DNA of 64,000 nt from Anolis sagrei. Its lineage: Eukaryota; Chordata; Lepidosauria; Squamata; Anolidae. The first letter of the stretch is position 1. Every line of letters starts with the position of its first letter. Under the pieces are notes generated by a model. The model worked only from the letters and a program-made list of their open reading frames with translations, had not been told where the DNA came from and searched no databases. Below are positions 42,405 to 47,829 of the stretch, one piece after another. The position numbers were made by a program, and so were the translations under genes. The stretch is from contig NC_090024.1 in assembly GCF_037176765.1 (NCBI RefSeq), forward strand, positions 241,605,071 to 241,669,070, written 5' to 3'.

Positions 42405-44758
42405 TGATACTGTAATTATATAATTCAAAGTGCTGGCTTTAGCCTTTAAAGCCCTAAACGGTTCTGGCCCGACCTATCTGTCTGAACGCATCACCCCGTT
42501 AGGTCATTAAGTTAGGACATTAAGATCGTCCGGGGAGGCCCTGCTCTCGATCCCGCCAGCCTCGCAAGCATGGCTGGCGGGGACAAGAGACAGGGCCTTC
42601 TCAGTGGTGGCCCCCCGGCTGTGGAACGCCCTTCCAGCAGACATTAGATCGGCCCCCTCTCTGCTAGCGTTCAGGAGAAGAGTGAAGACCTGGCTCTTTG
42701 AACAGGCGTTTAATTAAGCAGTGCAATTAATTGATTGATCATGGAACATGGAATAATGGACAAAGAGATCGGATTACGATTTTGCTGATGAGACGTGATG
42801 GATTAGTTATATGGATGTATTGATGTTATATTGATGTATTGATGTATTGTTATATTGATGTAGTTGCCATGGTTATTGTTTTAATGCTAATGTTGTCCAC
42901 TTTGTATACTGACTTGGCTGTAAACCGCTCTGAGTCGCCTACGGGCTGAGAGAGAGCGGTATACAAATAAAGTAAATAAATAAATAAATTTATTTTACAT
43001 GTAATATTACTAATAATATTACAATATAATTGGTATGGTACAATATAGCAATGTTTAGTGCTGATGTATTGTCGAAGGCTTTCATGGCCAGAATCACTGG
43101 GTTGTTGTAAGTTTTTCCGGGCTATATGGCCATGTCCTAGAGGCATTTTCTCCTGACGTTTCGCCTGCATCTATGACACCACAATTCAAGAGAGATATTG
43201 ACAAGCTGGAATGTGTCCAGAGGAGGGCGACTAAATGATCAAGGGTCTGGAGAACAAGCCCTATGAGGAGCGGCTTAAGGAGCTGGGCATGTTTAGCCTG
43301 AAGAAGAGAAGGCTGAGAGGAGACATGATAACCATGTATAAATATGTGAGAGGAAGCCACAGGGAGGAGGGAGCAAGCTTGTTTTTTGCTTCCTTGGAGA
43401 CTAGGATGCAGAACAATGGCTTCAAACTACAAGAGAGGAGATTCCATCTGAACACGAGGAAGAACTTCCTGACTGTGAGAGATGTTCAGCAGTGGAACTC
43501 TCTGCCCCAGAGTGTGGTGGAGGCTCCTTCTTTGGAAGCTTTTAAACAGAGTCTGGATGGCCATCTGTCAGGGGTGATTTGAATGCAATATTCCTGCTTC
43601 TTGGCAGAATGGGGTTGGACTGGATGGCCAGTGAGGTCTCTTCCAACTCTTGGATTCTATGATTCTATGATTGTAAGCATCCTCAGAGGTAGTGAGGTCT
43701 GTTGGAAGTAGGAAAAAGGGTTTATATATCTGTGGAATAACCAGGGTGAGACAAAGGACTTTTGTCTGCTGGAGCTAGGTGTGAATGTTTCAGCTGACCT
43801 TTAGTGCTGATGTTGTAATATTCTAATAATATAGTGTATTGTATGTATATGTACCTTGTAAGCCACTCTGAGTCCCCTTCAGGGTGAGAAGGGCGGCATA
43901 TAAATGTCATTCATAAATAAATAAATAAGCAACACGGAGTCATGGAATTCTTGACAGCATACCACTACTGCCATTTCACCCAGTACAAGGGTTGAATGAA
44001 AAGTAATGCCTCCACCTTCATAACTCTCCAGCAGATGGCAGTACTGGTATGTGGCAGGTGCTGGCTTGTTCAGTAGACTCTCCTCTACAGTTCCATTTTG
44101 GTGGGAACCCTTAGCATTGAACGGTTTTGTTGTTAAAGTGTGAAATATGGAGCCCCGCGCAGACCGTCGGTCAATGCAACTTAAGAAGCGATGTGCAGTT
44201 ATATAATTCTTGACAGCAGAAGGTGTCACCCCAATGACGCACAGTACTCACATCAACACAATCACCATAAACAGCTTGCATTCTCTGATGAATTTCCTTT
44301 GAGGTGACACCTTCTGCTTTCAAGAATTCAATGACTGCACGTTGCTTAAGTCGCATTGACCGATTACCTGTGCAGGGTTCCATACTTCACGCTTTAACAA
44401 CACAACCATTCAATGTTAAGGCTTCCCGCCAAAATGGAACTGTAGAAGAGAGTCTATTGAACAAGCCAGTACCTGCCGCATGCCAGTACTGCCATCTGTT
44501 GAGGAGTTACAAAGGTGGAGGCATTACTTTTCATGCAACCCTCGTAATAATAAATTCAACTTAAGGACAACCCTACGGAACCTTTCCTGTTCGTATCTTG
44601 GGGACTACCTGTATAGCGAGAGCTGTCACCAGAGAACAGAATTGGAATCCCCACTCGGCCACAAAAACCCCACAGTACTTCTCTGATTCCTCCACTTTCC
44701 CCCCAAACATGCACATGATTCCTTATGCAATCCTACCTTTTCTGGTTTCTTCCTCCAT
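23201..44758 (-). CDS. RBCK1: RBCK1 / HOIL-1, RBR E3 ubiquitin ligase of LUBAC (complete, 12 coding exons)
   Basis: Twelve coding exons with GT-AG borders and continuous phase give a predicted 517-residue protein (human 510). Order on the minus strand: start ATG at 44758; UBL domain about residues 55-130 (binds HOIP in LUBAC); NZF zinc finger about 202-225 (linear ubiquitin); RING1 from residue 289; IBR; RING2. The RING2 catalytic cysteine of HOIL-1 (human C460, in DGCDWIRC) is present at about residue 467, and the C-terminal [19 protein letters not shown] cysteine cluster is intact. HOIL-1 works with HOIP and SHARPIN in NF-kB signalling and makes oxyester-linked ubiquitin. No broken exon is seen. 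Exons span 21.6 kb because introns are filled with repeats. An untranslated first exon ends at 53608. Confidence 0.96.
23629..24305 (-). mobile_element. Candidate solo LTR, antisense (old)
   Basis: On the minus strand the segment runs from TGTAGTGAAATTGCTACTCT to TTTAACAGCACA, with a TTTAAATAG-like box and an AATAAA-type signal (GTTATAAATAAACTG) in LTR order. No target duplication was found. It lies inside RBCK1's last intron. Confidence 0.35.
24413..24500. mobile_element. DNA-transposon remnant (CGTATTTAATTGCATAATAGTC)
   Basis: GCATAATAGTCACACTTTTT and GCGGGTGCGACTGTTATGCG face each other, as in a decayed MITE. Confidence 0.35.
24570..24775 (+). mobile_element. Old CR1/L3-type 3' end
   Basis: CCACCTAAACATTGGGAAGA, CAGAGGCTGGTTGGCCATCT and GGGGTTGGACTAGATGG follow CR1 order with heavy divergence. 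Confidence 0.6.
24917..25060 (-). CDS. RBCK1: RBCK1 coding exon: RING2 with catalytic cysteine
   Basis: The acceptor is TTCTTCCCTTCAG and the donor is GCG|GTATGT. It encodes [20 protein letters not shown] then [20 protein letters not shown] and KGPRWGPA. C in DGCDW aligns with the HOIL-1 catalytic cysteine C460. The C-P-T-C and C-x2-C zinc ligands are kept. Confidence 0.96.
25390..25488 (-). CDS. RBCK1: RBCK1 coding exon: IBR to RING2 linker
   Basis: The acceptor is TTTTCTCTGCAG and the donor is CTG|GTGAGA. It encodes [20 protein letters not shown] then [13 protein letters not shown], which aligns with human [20 protein letters not shown]. Confidence 0.95.
25690..26880 (+). mobile_element. 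Non-LTR retrotransposon 3' half (I/Vingi-like?)
   Basis: The 244-residue frame at 25722-26456 reads [40 protein letters not shown] and [21 protein letters not shown] further frame carries the zinc-knuckle-like [20 protein letters not shown] near the end. The catalytic YADD-type box is changed to NADD here. The element is 5'-truncated and the frame breaks near 26456. It lies in the RBCK1 intron in antisense to the gene. Confidence 0.85.
26915..27200 (-). mobile_element. Old CR1 3' region, antisense
   Basis: AACATGGCTCTCATTTCTGC, GACCACTTTGGTCATCCTTC and AGGTGAGGTCTGACCAAAGC are antisense CR1 text, more diverged than the young copies. Confidence 0.7.
27642..27735. repeat. (AAT)n and (ATCT)n microsatellites
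   Basis: About 13 AAT units are followed by about 12 ATCT units that run straight into the Helitron 5' end. Confidence 0.9.
27686..28707 (+). mobile_element. Non-autonomous Helitron with an embedded SPIN-like hAT terminus
   Basis: The 5' side has AAATGCGCTGTGTATAATGA after a TCTA run. The 3' end is CTAG before T, with a GCCACAGCAACGCGTAGC hairpin upstream. About 28261-28371 holds the SPIN-like terminal text (TGTTTTCTGGTAGCCTTTGG, GGGGTCCCAAACCCCAG, ending AATGCTG). In the copy at 1270-2315 that piece is missing. Confidence 0.75.
28715..28950 (+). mobile_element. Old CR1 3' region ending at the RBCK1 exon border
   Basis: AGTTGAGAGGGGACATGGTA, TGGAGACTAGGACACAATGG and ACTATTTGGCAGTGAAATAT follow CR1 order. 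The match stops about four bases from the exon edge at 28954, so it supplies intronic sequence next to the splice donor. Confidence 0.65.
28954..29133 (-). CDS. RBCK1: RBCK1 coding exon: RING1 to IBR
   Basis: The acceptor is TTGATCCCACAG and the donor is CAG|GTGAGG. It encodes [40 protein letters not shown] and [20 protein letters not shown], with the IBR zinc ligands of HOIL-1 kept. The donor abuts CR1-derived sequence. Confidence 0.96.
29323..29842 (-). mobile_element. CR1 LINE 3' end, antisense, young
   Basis: TAGAATCATAGAATTAAAGA starts the antisense tail. The minus-strand frame reads [20 protein letters not shown] and [19 protein letters not shown]. Confidence 0.9.
29843..29917 (+). mobile_element. 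3' end of tRNA-derived SINE
   Basis: GGCTCTTCGACTTAGAAATG and GACACAACTAGACTTAATGT then GGGGAAACCTTTACC form the 3' part of the SINE whose 5' part is seen at 55640-55870. It follows directly on the CR1 copy. Confidence 0.55.
30172..30583. repeat. (TTA)n microsatellite split by a Penelope-like unit
   Basis: TTATTATT runs are present at 30172-30204 and 30541-30583 on both sides of the element at 30206-30540. Confidence 0.85.
30206..30540. mobile_element. Penelope-like foldback unit, well preserved
   Basis: It starts GGGTTGTTGTAGGTTTTTTC and ends CATGAAAGCCTTCGACAATA. The right arm has CTGAGGATGCTTGCC, ATAGATGAAGG and GAAACGTCAGG in hammerhead-like order. The two arms are about 150 bases each. 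Confidence 0.85.
30791..30902 (-). CDS. RBCK1: RBCK1 coding exon: RING1 second half
   Basis: The acceptor is CTATATGCAG and the donor is GCG|GTAAGT. It encodes [20 protein letters not shown] then [17 protein letters not shown], aligned with human [20 protein letters not shown]. Confidence 0.95.
30905..31380. other. RBCK1 intron, nothing recognised
   Basis: Apart from short AACTCCCAT-type MITE scraps there is no clear repeat or exon. Confidence 0.4.
31385..31562 (-). mobile_element. CR1 3' end, antisense, short
   Basis: ATAGAATCATAGAATCATAG is followed by GAAGAGACCTCATGGGCCAT and CTTCCAAAGAAGGAGCCTCC. It ends about 80 bases from the RBCK1 exon at 31641. Confidence 0.9.
31641..31801 (-). CDS. 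RBCK1: RBCK1 coding exon: RING1 first half
   Basis: The acceptor is CTTTCCTGACTCAG and the donor is AA|GTAAGC. It encodes [40 protein letters not shown] and [13 protein letters not shown]. The C-P-I-C and C-L-H-V-F-C ligands of RING1 are present. Confidence 0.95.
31930..32940 (-). mobile_element. Non-LTR retrotransposon 3' half (I/Vingi-like?), antisense
   Basis: A 223-residue minus-strand frame (32264-32935) carries [40 protein letters not shown] and [20 protein letters not shown]. The 3' end with TTTATTTATTTCTCGTGTCA is at 31940. The frame breaks once near 32264. Same orientation as RBCK1 and same family as 25690-26880. Confidence 0.85.
32985..34170 (+). repeat. Tandem array derived from the 5S rRNA internal control region
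   Basis: The recurring text GCTAAGCAGGGATGGCCCTG, GTTCGGA and CTTGGATGGGAGACCGCC follows 5S rRNA positions of about 50-97, that is the box A (GCTAAGCAGGG), intermediate element (GCCTGG) and box C (TTGGATGGGAGACC) of the Pol III promoter. Units are about 46-56 bp and form a higher-order repeat of about 207 bp (landmarks at 33336, 33543, 33750 and 33955). No 5S 5' or 3' end is seen. It lies in an RBCK1 intron, antisense to the gene. Confidence 0.8.
34171..34225. mobile_element. Half of a hAT MITE (CAGGCATGGGCAAAC family)
   Basis: GAATTGTGGGAGTTGAAATC and CAAAACACCTGGAGGACCAA end at TTTGCCCATG. Only one arm remains, fused to the end of the 5S-derived array. Confidence 0.7.
34302..34515. repeat. 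(TTA)n microsatellites flanking a LINE-like repeat
   Basis: ATT runs at about 34305-34345 and 34468-34513 enclose CAGACACTCTGCTGGCTGTT and CACTTCCCAAGTGTCTAGGA, the repeat also present at 6945-7075 and 7600-7722. Confidence 0.75.
34590..35040 (+). mobile_element. Two old CR1-type 3' ends in tandem
   Basis: One copy ends CTCTATGATGCTATGATTC near 34810. A second starts AATTCCACCTAAACATTAGG and ends TTCTAGGCTTCTATGC. Both are diverged. Confidence 0.6.
35070..36150 (+). mobile_element. Non-LTR retrotransposon 3' region with a Penelope-like insertion
   Basis: It carries [18 protein letters not shown]-like text, the C-terminal segment ending in MPDH, and a 3' UTR ending GGGATCGCCTAAGTAAGTAG just before the RBCK1 exon at 36185. 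The Penelope-like unit is at 35627-35791. Related copies are at 45190-45960 (+) and 59695-60770 (-). The clade is not assigned. Confidence 0.7.
35627..35791. mobile_element. Penelope-like foldback unit with 12-bp target duplication
   Basis: It starts TATTGTCGAAGGCTTTCATG and ends CCTACAACAACCC. AAAATGTTGGTG is present on both sides (35615-35626 and 35792-35803). Confidence 0.85.
36185..36358 (-). CDS. RBCK1: RBCK1 coding exon: NZF zinc finger
   Basis: The acceptor is TTGCGGATATAG and the donor is AGG|GTGAGA. It encodes [40 protein letters not shown] and [21 protein letters not shown]-x2-C-x10-C-x2-C is the RanBP2-type finger that reads linear ubiquitin. Confidence 0.96.
36464..36606 (-). CDS. 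RBCK1: RBCK1 coding exon: UBL-NZF linker
   Basis: The acceptor is TTTGTTTGCATTAG and the donor is ATG|GTAAGA. It encodes [20 protein letters not shown] then [20 protein letters not shown] and LVAVPPM. The linker is poorly conserved with human, as expected, but the ends (ELGIKD, and PP before VGW) match. Confidence 0.88.
36774..36897. mobile_element. Palindromic hAT MITE
   Basis: The arms are CAGGCATGGGCCAAGTTGGG and CCCAACTTGGCCCATGCCTG. The flanks are ATCCAGAT (36766-36773) and ATCTAGAT (36898-36905), one difference. Confidence 0.88.
36905..37225. mobile_element. Old CR1 fragment followed by a palindromic MITE remnant
   Basis: CR1-like text (TTTTGGTCAGACCTCATTTG, CAGAGAAGAGCCACCAAGAT) runs to about 37085. 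Then GATTATCTGCTTTGAACTGG and GGATATAAGGACAGTGTCGA belong to the ATAATCCAG MITE family seen at 47510 and 57352. Confidence 0.5.
37229..37936 (-). mobile_element. Solo LTR, antisense, 5-bp target duplication TCTAG
   Basis: Terminal TGTTG...CAACA is flanked by TCTAG at 37224-37228 and 37937-37941. On the minus strand it begins TGTTGGGGTTCAGCTTGAGT. It matches the LTR at 46044-46747 in both ends and order but is more diverged. It is a non-coding fossil; no internal region is attached. Confidence 0.75.
37976..38690 (-). mobile_element. CR1 LINE 3' region, antisense, young
   Basis: The tail ATCATAGAATCATAGAATCA begins it. The minus-strand frame covers 180 residues, from [20 protein letters not shown] to GHLSGVI, preceded by [20 protein letters not shown] in another frame. 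The frame break lies near 38616. Confidence 0.92.
38815..39085 (+). mobile_element. L2-type tail scrap and old CR1 3' fragment
   Basis: TTTGTACCCCACCCTTCTCA is antisense L2-type tail. GAACCATTCAGCAGTGGGAT and CAGAGGCTGGATGGCCATCT are sense CR1, ending about 30 bases before the RBCK1 donor side at 39114. Confidence 0.5.
39114..39312 (-). CDS. RBCK1: RBCK1 coding exon: UBL domain second half
   Basis: The acceptor is CCCCTGCTGCAG and the donor is AGG|GTGAGT. It encodes [40 protein letters not shown] and [20 protein letters not shown], ending RRQLE. LYGFPP-type and IGQRL motifs match the UBL of HOIL-1, which binds the HOIP UBA. Confidence 0.96.
39313..39639. other. RBCK1 intron, nothing recognised
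   Basis: No clear repeat or exon. Confidence 0.4.
39640..40035. mobile_element. Penelope-like element, 3'-end segment
   Basis: AAATCTGACTACCAGTATTA, CACCTCTCAACAAAAGTTTG and CACCTAGCTCCAGCAGACAA precede the usual end (CTCTGAGGATGCTTGCCATA ... AAAGCCTTCGACAATACA). It is the same extended order as at 55.99-57.0 kb, in the opposite direction. Confidence 0.8.
40146..40932. mobile_element. SPIN-like hAT element, both ends present
   Basis: The ends are CAGTGTTTCTCAACCTGGGG and GCATTAGGAAGGTTGAGAAC CACTG. The right end has ACATGGGGAACTGTATTAAG GGG, the mirror of the known SPIN terminus. The interior has one round of the TTTGGTCCAGATCC/TGTAGGTGAACTACAACTCC module. Confidence 0.75.
41070..41215. mobile_element. 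MITE half (GCAGTTTGACACCACTGTAACTGCC)
   Basis: GGGTGCATCTACACTTTAGA and TGCAGTTTGACACCACTGTA with TGGAATCTTGAGAGTTCTGG make one arm of the family at 2395-2650. Confidence 0.55.
41233..41326 (-). CDS. RBCK1: RBCK1 coding exon: UBL domain first half
   Basis: The acceptor is TCTTTCTTCAG and the donor is ATG|GTAGGG. It encodes [20 protein letters not shown] then [11 protein letters not shown], aligned with human [20 protein letters not shown]. Confidence 0.95.
41466..41543. mobile_element. 78-bp palindromic mariner-type MITE, TA target
   Basis: CAGGGTTAGTCAAAATGAAT and its inverse ATTCATTTTGACTAACCCTG surround a short AT spacer. TA flanks both ends. Confidence 0.85.
41634..41826. mobile_element. 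Palindromic hAT MITE (long form)
   Basis: The arms carry TTTTGGACTTCAACTCCCAC and its inverse, with a CCCTCAGCCGCTTAAGCGGC centre like the copy at 14609-14802. The outer ends are worn. It ends 50 bases from the RBCK1 exon at 41874. Confidence 0.8.
41874..42018 (-). CDS. RBCK1: RBCK1 coding exon 3 (N-terminal region)
   Basis: The acceptor is CCTCCTACCCAG and the donor is AG|GTGAGA. It encodes [40 protein letters not shown] and FYAKPDI; human has [20 protein letters not shown] in the same place. The exon starts in phase and completes A8. Confidence 0.95.
42062..42280 (+). mobile_element. Mariner 5' end fragment
   Basis: GGGTTGAATGAAAAGTAATG begins the terminal repeat. ATGGAACCCTGTGCAGACAA would start the transposase, and the copy stops after CAATGCGACTTAAG. 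Same family as 43986-44544. Confidence 0.8.
42361..42405. repeat. (AAT)n microsatellite
   Basis: About 14 AAT units lie in otherwise AT-rich sequence (42285-42430). Confidence 0.9.
42430..42990 (+). mobile_element. L2 LINE 3' region
   Basis: Sense text reads [19 protein letters not shown]-like and [20 protein letters not shown], then [21 protein letters not shown], the C-terminus of L2 ORF2. The 3' UTR ends GTAAACCGCTCTGAGTCGCC and a (AAAT)n tail. Confidence 0.85.
43064..43805. mobile_element. Penelope-like element split by a CR1 insertion
   Basis: Left part TATTGTCGAAGGCTTTCATG ... CGCCTGCATCTATG, and right part GTAAGCATCCTCAGAGGTAG ... GGAGCTAGGTGTGAATGTTT, are contiguous in other copies. 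The CR1 copy at 43177-43673 lies between. Confidence 0.85.
43177..43673 (+). mobile_element. CR1 LINE 3' end inserted in a Penelope-like element
   Basis: Sense CR1 text ([14 protein letters not shown] region, [30 protein letters not shown]-type) ends GGATTCTATGATTCTATGAT. It is younger than the element it interrupts. Confidence 0.9.
43845..43930 (+). repeat. L2/SINE-type 3' tail
   Basis: GTAAGCCACTCTGAGTCCCC and AGGGTGAGAAGGGCGGCATA with an (AAAT)n tail. Confidence 0.65.
43986..44544. mobile_element. Mariner element arranged as an inverted duplicate (head-to-head)
   Basis: Both halves run inward from a terminal repeat (CAAGGGTTGAATGAAAAGTA and its inverse TACTTTTCATGCAACCCTCG), each with the 5' UTR and the first part of the transposase. 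The right half encodes, on the minus strand, [20 protein letters not shown] then [20 protein letters not shown], the mariner N-terminal helix-turn-helix. TA flanks both ends. There is no DDD catalytic region. Confidence 0.85.
44555..44613. mobile_element. 3' end of a Tigger-type MITE
   Basis: TTCAACTTAAGGACAACCCT and TCGTATCTTGGGGACTACCTG match the right end of 7107-7745. Confidence 0.6.
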
Positions 44759-44803
44759 AAACGCTGCCCTGCCAGCTGCATCCAGGCCCAGGGAATTCAG
44801 AAT
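44737..44803 (-). CDS. RBCK1: RBCK1 exon 2 with start codon
   Basis: The acceptor TTTTTCAAGCAG opens the exon at 44803, 45 bases of 5' UTR follow, and the ATG is at 44758-44756. MEEETRK is read before AG|GTAGGA at 44737. Human starts MDEKTKKAEE and this one MEEETRKAEQ, which fixes the start. Confidence 0.93.
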
Positions 44804-44929
44804 CTGCTTGAAAAAGAAAAACTCGAAAGTCATGCCTTCATATCTCCTGCTGGACAGCGCCTCTGCACTCTCCAGCATCCAGCTCAATTTGCTCTAAGTA
44901 CTTCTGTCCAGGATCTTCGGAGATTACCG

Positions 44930-45112
44930 TATATTCCGGCATATAAGACGACTGGGCGTATAAGACGACCCCCAACTTTTCCAGTTAAAATATAGAGTTA
45001 AGACGACTCCCAGGCATAAGACTACACCCGCATATAAGACGACCCCTGACTTTTGAGAAGATTTTCTTGGGTTAAAAAGTAGTCTTATACACCAGAATAT
45101 ACTGTATTTATT
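44930..45112. mobile_element. MITE (TATAAGACGACCCCC family)
   Basis: ACCGTATATTCCGGCATATA and AGTCTTATACACCAGAATAT make an imperfect terminal pair around ATAAGACGAC motifs. The superfamily is uncertain. Confidence 0.55.
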
Positions 45113-45189
45113 TATGGGCTGCACTTCCCAGAATCCAGAGTCTGGGAACTGCAGCTCAACAAAGGAACACTTCCATCTTTAAACATATG

Positions 45190-45960
45190 GAGCAGAAACA
45201 TTTCCGCTCCCTTGGCAGCCACCTCTCCACCAAAGTCAACATCGACACCGAAATACAACACCGCCTGAGCTCTGCGAGTGCAGCATTTTTCCAAATGAAG
45301 AAGAGAGTGTTTGAGGACCAGGACATCCGTAGGGATACCAAGGTGCTTGTTTATAAAGCTATTGCCCTCCCAATCCTGCTATATGCCTGCGAAACGTGGA
45401 CTGTCTACAGACGTCAACACTGACACTGAAATACAACATCGCCTGAGCTCTGCGATTGCAGCATTTTTCCAAATGAAGCAGAGAGTGTTTGAGGACCGGG
45501 ACATCCGTAGGGATACCAAGGTGCTTGTCTATAAAGCTATTGCCCTCCCAACCCTGCTATATGCCTGTGAAATGTGGACTGTCTACAGACATCAACACTG
45601 ACACTGAAATACAACACCGCCTGAGCTCTGTGAGTGCAGCATTTTTCCAAATGAAGCAGAGAGTGTTTGAGGACCGGCACATCCATAGGGATACCAAGGT
45701 GCTTGTCTATAAAGCTATTGCCCTCCCAACCCTGCTATACAACTGTGAAACGTGGACTGTCTACAGACGTCAACACTGACACTGAAATACAACACCGCCT
45801 GAGCTCTGAGATTGCAGCATTTTTCCAAATGAAGCAGAGCATGTTTGAGGACTGGGACATCCGTAGGGATACCAAAGTACTTGTTTATAAAGCTATTGTC
45901 CTCCCAACCCTGCTATATGCCTGCGAGACGTGGACTGTCTACAGACGTCACATGCAACTC
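45190..45960 (+). mobile_element. Non-LTR retrotransposon fragment with a 178-bp segment in about four tandem copies
   Basis: Each unit reads [18 protein letters not shown] then VFEDQDIRRDTKVLVYKAIA and CETWTVYRR. Starts of equivalent frames at 45311, 45489 and 45667 are 178 bases apart. Because 178 is not a multiple of three, each unit shifts the frame. Confidence 0.9.
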
Positions 45961-46043
45961 CTGTATATTTTGTTAGTTTTTATCACACTGCGAGTAAAAG
46001 GGGCTGAGACATTCTGCAGGCTGCTAACGCTATTCTGACAAGA

Positions 46044-46747
46044 TGTTGCATCCCAGATCAGGAAACAAGACCATAAGATTAAATCCACCACACTGGACTG
46101 TAGGAAAAACAATCCTTTTTTATTGATGAAAAATTGGTTACAAAAGAAAGGCAAATGCAAAGTCAAAGAGCCACAATAGAAACACAGCAGTCAGGAAAAT
46201 CTCTGAGCTTGAGCAAAATTCCAAAAACCAGAATACAAAAACCAGGAACCTGTTAGCATCTCACTAACCATGTGCTTGAAAACTAGAAGCCTCTGGGATT
46301 ACCGGCCATGGAACACAGGAATTCTGCCAAGGCACAACCGCGGTCCAAAACGTTGCTTGATCTAACGAGACACCCGGAAGGAGGCCCCTTAAGCCAAATA
46401 AACTATTCCTTGAAACGCCCCTTGACTTTGAAGCCTGGGCCTGTCTCTCCTGTAATCTATTTGACCTTCGTAGAAACTGTGAATCACTCCTGTCTCTAGC
46501 TATCTGTTCCCTTCGGTCCTCATTAAAAAACCCAGGTGGAGAGCTATCATGGCTGGATTCCAAAACATTTTCATCAGGTTGTTCAGTTTCACTTTCCTTG
46601 CCACTGAGCTCAGCATCAACAACAGTTTCAACACTATCAGGGAGAGATACATGTTCAGTGGCTTACTCAGTTGGAAATACAATCAGAGAATCAGGTTCAC
46701 ACAGAGATTGGGGCTCAGGTTCACACAGAGCAGGCTGAACCCCAACA
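46044..46747 (-). mobile_element. Solo LTR, antisense, 5-bp target duplication CAAGA
   Basis: Terminal TGTTG...CAACA is bounded by CAAGA at 46039-46043 and 46748-46752. On the minus strand an AATAAAAAAGGATTG-type signal precedes the 3' end, in LTR order. It is the younger relative of 37229-37936. It is a non-coding fossil without internal region; the 5-bp duplication fits ERV or Gypsy-type integration. Confidence 0.8.
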
Positions 46748-46754
46748 CAAGATA

Positions 46755-47500
46755 CGAACAAACTGGAAGGTGTCCAGAGAAGGGCCACCAACATGATCAA
46801 AGGTCAGGAAGCCAATCCCCTTGAGGAGCGGCTGAGGGAGTTGGGGATATTTAGCGAAGGCAGTGGTTCTCAACCTGTGGGTCCCCAAGTGTTTTGGTCT
46901 ACAACTCCCAGAAATCCCAGTTTACCAGCTGTTAGGATTTCTGGGAGTTGAAGGCCAAAACATTTGGGGACCCACTGACTTAAGGAAAGGGGACACGAGA
47001 GCCATGTTGAAATATCCGAAAGGAGATGACATTGAGGAAGGGGCAAACTTGCTTTCTTTTGCTCCACAGACTGGGACAGAGTCGTGGATTCAAATGGCAG
47101 GAAATGAGATTCCACCTGAATATTAGAAACAATTTCCTGATAGGAAGTTGAATATACTGATCTTGGGAGTTCTGGTGGAGTCTCCATCTCAGGAGGCTGG
47201 ATGACCATCTGTCAGGGGTGCTTTGACTGTGTCTTTCTGCACAGCCCTTGGGGTCTCTCCCAACTCTACGATGCTATGATTCTGCGATTCAGTGATATAT
47301 CCCAGACCCCAACTATAATGCCATACTAATAGGAAGAGCGGTTTAGTACTGATCTTGGGAGTCTGCTGGAGTCTCCATCTCAGGAGGCTGGATGACCATC
47401 TGTCAGGAGTGCTTTGATTGTGTCTTTCTGCACAGCCCTTGGGGTCTCTTCCAACTCTACGATGCTATGATTCTGCGATTCAATGATATATCCCAGACCC
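46755..47500 (+). mobile_element. Old CR1-type fragments with an embedded hAT MITE and a 192-bp duplication
   Basis: CR1-like text before and after the palindromic MITE at about 46863-46985 (GTGGTTCTCAACCTGTGGGT family). The 3' part GATCTTGGGAGTTCTGGTGG ... ACTATAATGCCATACTAA is repeated from 47159 and from 47351. Confidence 0.65.
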
Positions 47501-47509
47501 CAACTATAA

Positions 47510-47620
47510 TGCCATACTAAATCCAGATTATATGGCATTGTAGACTCAGGTGATCCAGTTCAAAGTAGAGAACCTTATTATCTGTTTTGATAATCTGGAT
47601 TATATGGCAGCGTAGATCCA
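47510..47620. mobile_element. Palindromic MITE (ATAATCCAG family)
   Basis: AAATCCAGATTATATGGCAT and AATCTGGATTATATGGCAGC face each other; same family as 57352-57478. Confidence 0.6.
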
Positions 47621-47829
47621 ACCTCAGTTGCTTTTATTCAAATTCACGTGATTTGCTCCATGCAAACAGGAAGGATGAAGACGGCCAAAAGTCTTGCAAA
47701 AGCTCTTCCTCGGTTACAAAAGAGTTTCCCAAAGGCAATGTTTGCAAAAATACGATAATATCCCCTACAAAACAGCACATTAAATGTTCACATTAAGCAA
47801 CACAAGAGCTACTTTTGGGCAGAAAACAC

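Noticed and set aside
37229-46747. One full-length LTR element bounded by the two LTRs
   Set aside because: They have different target duplications, RBCK1 exons lie between them and no internal retroviral region is seen.
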